DNA of 64,000 nt from Beijerinckiaceae bacterium (GTDB taxonomy: Bacteria; Pseudomonadota; Alphaproteobacteria; Rhizobiales; Beijerinckiaceae): positions 62,001-126,000 of the forward strand of contig JAPZUD010000006.1 of assembly GCA_027533425.1 (NCBI GenBank), written 5' to 3'. How positions within the stretch are numbered: the first letter of the stretch is position 1; every line of letters begins with the position of its first letter. The notes under the pieces are model-generated. The model did no database searches. It was not told the origin of the DNA and saw nothing but the letters and a program-made list of their open reading frames with translations. Shown here piece by piece: positions 62,963-64,000 of the stretch. The position numbers and the translations under genes were made by a program.

Positions 62963-63850
62963 TCAGGCTTCGCCCGAGGCAAGGAAGCGCGCCGCAGCCC
63001 GATGGACTGAAGGCGCCATGAGGATGCGGCGATGCCCGAAGCCGGGCATCGGCAGCAACTGCACCTGCGGCCCGGCGGAGGCCAGTTTCTCGGCATCAGA
63101 GTAGGGAATTTCCCGGTCATCCGGCGCATGGATCACCAGGGTCGGGATCTGCGTCTCGGTGAGATAGGCCCGCCCGGAAAAGCTGGCCATCGGCCGCCCG
63201 GCAAGTTCGAGCACGCGGTTCTCGAATGCATGATGCCCTTTGCGCGTCAGCCCGACAGCGCGGGAAAACGCCTCGCCATAATCCTGCATGGCATCCGGTG
63301 CAGCCACCGTGACGAGGCGTTCGCAGGGCAATGCCGGAAAACTCTCGACACCGCCTGCCACCGCCGCCATGGCGATCGCGCCGCCGAAGGAATGACTGAC
63401 AATACCCGCCAGCGGCAGATGGTCCCGCACGACCGCACTGACCGCCTCGACGGCCAGCGGCACATTGAGCTGCCGCCCGCCGGAGCCACCATGGGCAGGA
63501 AGATCCAGCGCCAGCACGCGGAAACCCTCTTCCAGCAAGGCCTCGACGAAGCCGCCCATGAAGATCGCCTGTCCGGTCCAGCCATGGATCAGCAGCACCG
63601 TACCGCGGGCGGGGCGAGCGGGCTCGAACGTGAAACTGCGGACATAACCCCGGCAATGGCCGACGGTCCGTGTCTCAGCCCGCTCGAACAGCGTCAGGGC
63701 CTTCCGGATCGCCGGACTGGCCGGATCGACCCGGGCATGGCCGATCGGCGTGCAGAACAGCCGGAAGGCGAGACGTCCGGTGAGTCGCGGCGAGAGCGCA
63801 CTCGACAGGCGGATGACAGGACGGATGACCTTGAGCGCAGGGTATGCCAT
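62963..63850 (-). CDS. Alpha/beta hydrolase
   Basis: A 295-aa hydrolase. Oxyanion motif LLIHGWTGQ, nucleophile elbow VSHSFGGAIA (Ser in SHSFG), acid Asp in HAPDDREIPY and His in GFGHRRIL complete a catalytic triad. No signal peptide. GAGG precedes the ATG at 63850; a TTG nine codons upstream is less likely. Two identical-pattern operators lie in its promoter, shared with a divergent gene. Probably an esterase or thioesterase; substrate unknown. Confidence 0.88.
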   Translation of the reverse strand: MAYPALKVIRPVIRLSSALSPRLTGRLAFRLFCTPIGHARVDPASPAIRKALTLFERAETRTVGHCRGYVRSFTFEPARPARGTVLLIHGWTGQAIFMGGFVEALLEEGFRVLALDLPAHGGSGGRQLNVPLAVEAVSAVVRDHLPLAGIVSHSFGGAIAMAAVAGGVESFPALPCERLVTVAAPDAMQDYGEAFSRAVGLTRKGHHAFENRVLELAGRPMASFSGRAYLTETQIPTLVIHAPDDREIPYSDAEKLASAGPQVQLLPMPGFGHRRILMAPSVHRAAARFLASGEA

Positions 63851-63870
63851 GGTGACGGCCTCAGCTTCTT

Positions 63871-63906
63871 TGTTCAATGTTGAACATTATTGTTCAAGTC
63901 TGAACA
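63871..63906. promoter_or_regulatory. Tandem 16-bp operators in the hydrolase/regulator divergent region
   Basis: Two copies of TGTTCA-N4-TGAACA occur at 63871-63886 and 63891-63906, with centres 20 bp apart, about two helical turns, so two dimers could bind on the same DNA face. The pattern suits a TetR-type repressor. They lie between the hydrolase start and the divergent gene at 63955. Confidence 0.75.
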
Positions 63907-63954
63907 AAGTCAAGCTGCCTTCTCGTGCCTGCCGAACCGCTTTCCGAACCTGCC

Positions 63955-64000
63955 ATGACAGAACCACCGAAATCCGATCTCCCGTGGGACCGCCCGCGCT
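63955..64000 (+). CDS. Start of a divergent gene, possibly a TetR-family regulator (truncated)
   Basis: Only 15 codons (MTEPPKSDLPWDRPR) are visible before the window ends. The polar N-terminus, divergence from the hydrolase and the tandem palindromic operators in the shared promoter suggest a TetR-type repressor, but no domain can be seen. The ribosome site is weak. Confidence 0.35.
   Translation, partial: MTEPPKSDLPWDRPR

Noticed and set aside
1-64000. CRISPR array, tRNA, rRNA, insertion sequence or prophage
   Set aside because: No spaced direct repeats, no tRNA-like TPsiC arm context, no transposase, integrase or phage motif was seen on reading either strand.

Overview
The window is high-GC chromosomal DNA from an alphaproteobacterium, most likely Hyphomicrobiales (Rhizobiales); the family cannot be resolved by eye. 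The evidence is the gene neighbourhood yejABEF - membrane cytochrome c (cycM type) - kdsB - pheA - nudC - HIT - ffs (SRP RNA) - dnaX - ybaB - recR, a DnaX lacking the Cys4 zinc module, a homospermidine synthase, an IlvD/Edd protein of the XylD type, and short palindromic repeats of a kind common in this order. No phage, insertion sequence, tRNA, rRNA or CRISPR was seen. It is a core chromosomal region with catabolic and metal-homeostasis modules.

Layout. 1-4316: xanthine dehydrogenase xdhABC, truncated at the left edge. 4291-8378: FAD-linked 2-hydroxyacid dehydrogenase, a small secreted protein, a HAD phosphatase and a phosphohexomutase. 8460-14254: YejABEF-type peptide ABC transporter. 14421-24946: housekeeping block (cytochrome c, kdsB, pheA, nudC, HIT, SRP RNA, dnaX, ybaB, recR, HAD nucleotidase, dapD, DUF533, and two half-size permeases). 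24947-25110: palindromic repeats. 25154-32424: long-chain acyl-CoA synthetase plus livGHMKF, apparently an importer for a carboxylic acid that is then activated with CoA. 32667-36956: Crp/Fnr regulator and a single-chain indolepyruvate ferredoxin oxidoreductase.

37202-46657 is a metal-homeostasis region: a DUF1007-NicO pair, then (after a gamma-glutamyltransferase-family Ntn hydrolase) a two-TM protein, a His-rich membrane-anchored protein, znuC, znuB, znuA, a CobW/ZNG-type GTPase with a His-rich loop, a WD40 propeller, a small conserved protein and a GNAT enzyme. A Zur-like box overlaps the predicted -10 of the znu operon; a second lies within the first codons of znuA.

46714-50450 is a polyamine module: homospermidine synthase, a GNAT enzyme, and an ornithine decarboxylase preceded by a structured leader that resembles the alphaproteobacterial speF motif and looks able to act as a transcription attenuator. 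50594-53447: CopA-type Cu ATPase divergent from a MarR regulator. 53565-60508: a sugar-acid catabolism candidate (2-hydroxyacid dehydrogenase; an operon of XylD-like dehydratase, acidic 115-aa protein, GNAT, DHRS6-like SDR and DenD-like dehydrogenase; divergent aminotransferase). 60548-64000: PaaK-like adenylate-forming protein, ferrochelatase, an alpha/beta hydrolase and the first codons of a divergent gene, with two identical-pattern 16-bp operators between the last two.

The strongest candidates for less-described biology are the His-rich/WD40/CobW extension of the znu locus, the paired half-permeases, and the attenuator-like leader of the ornithine decarboxylase gene.
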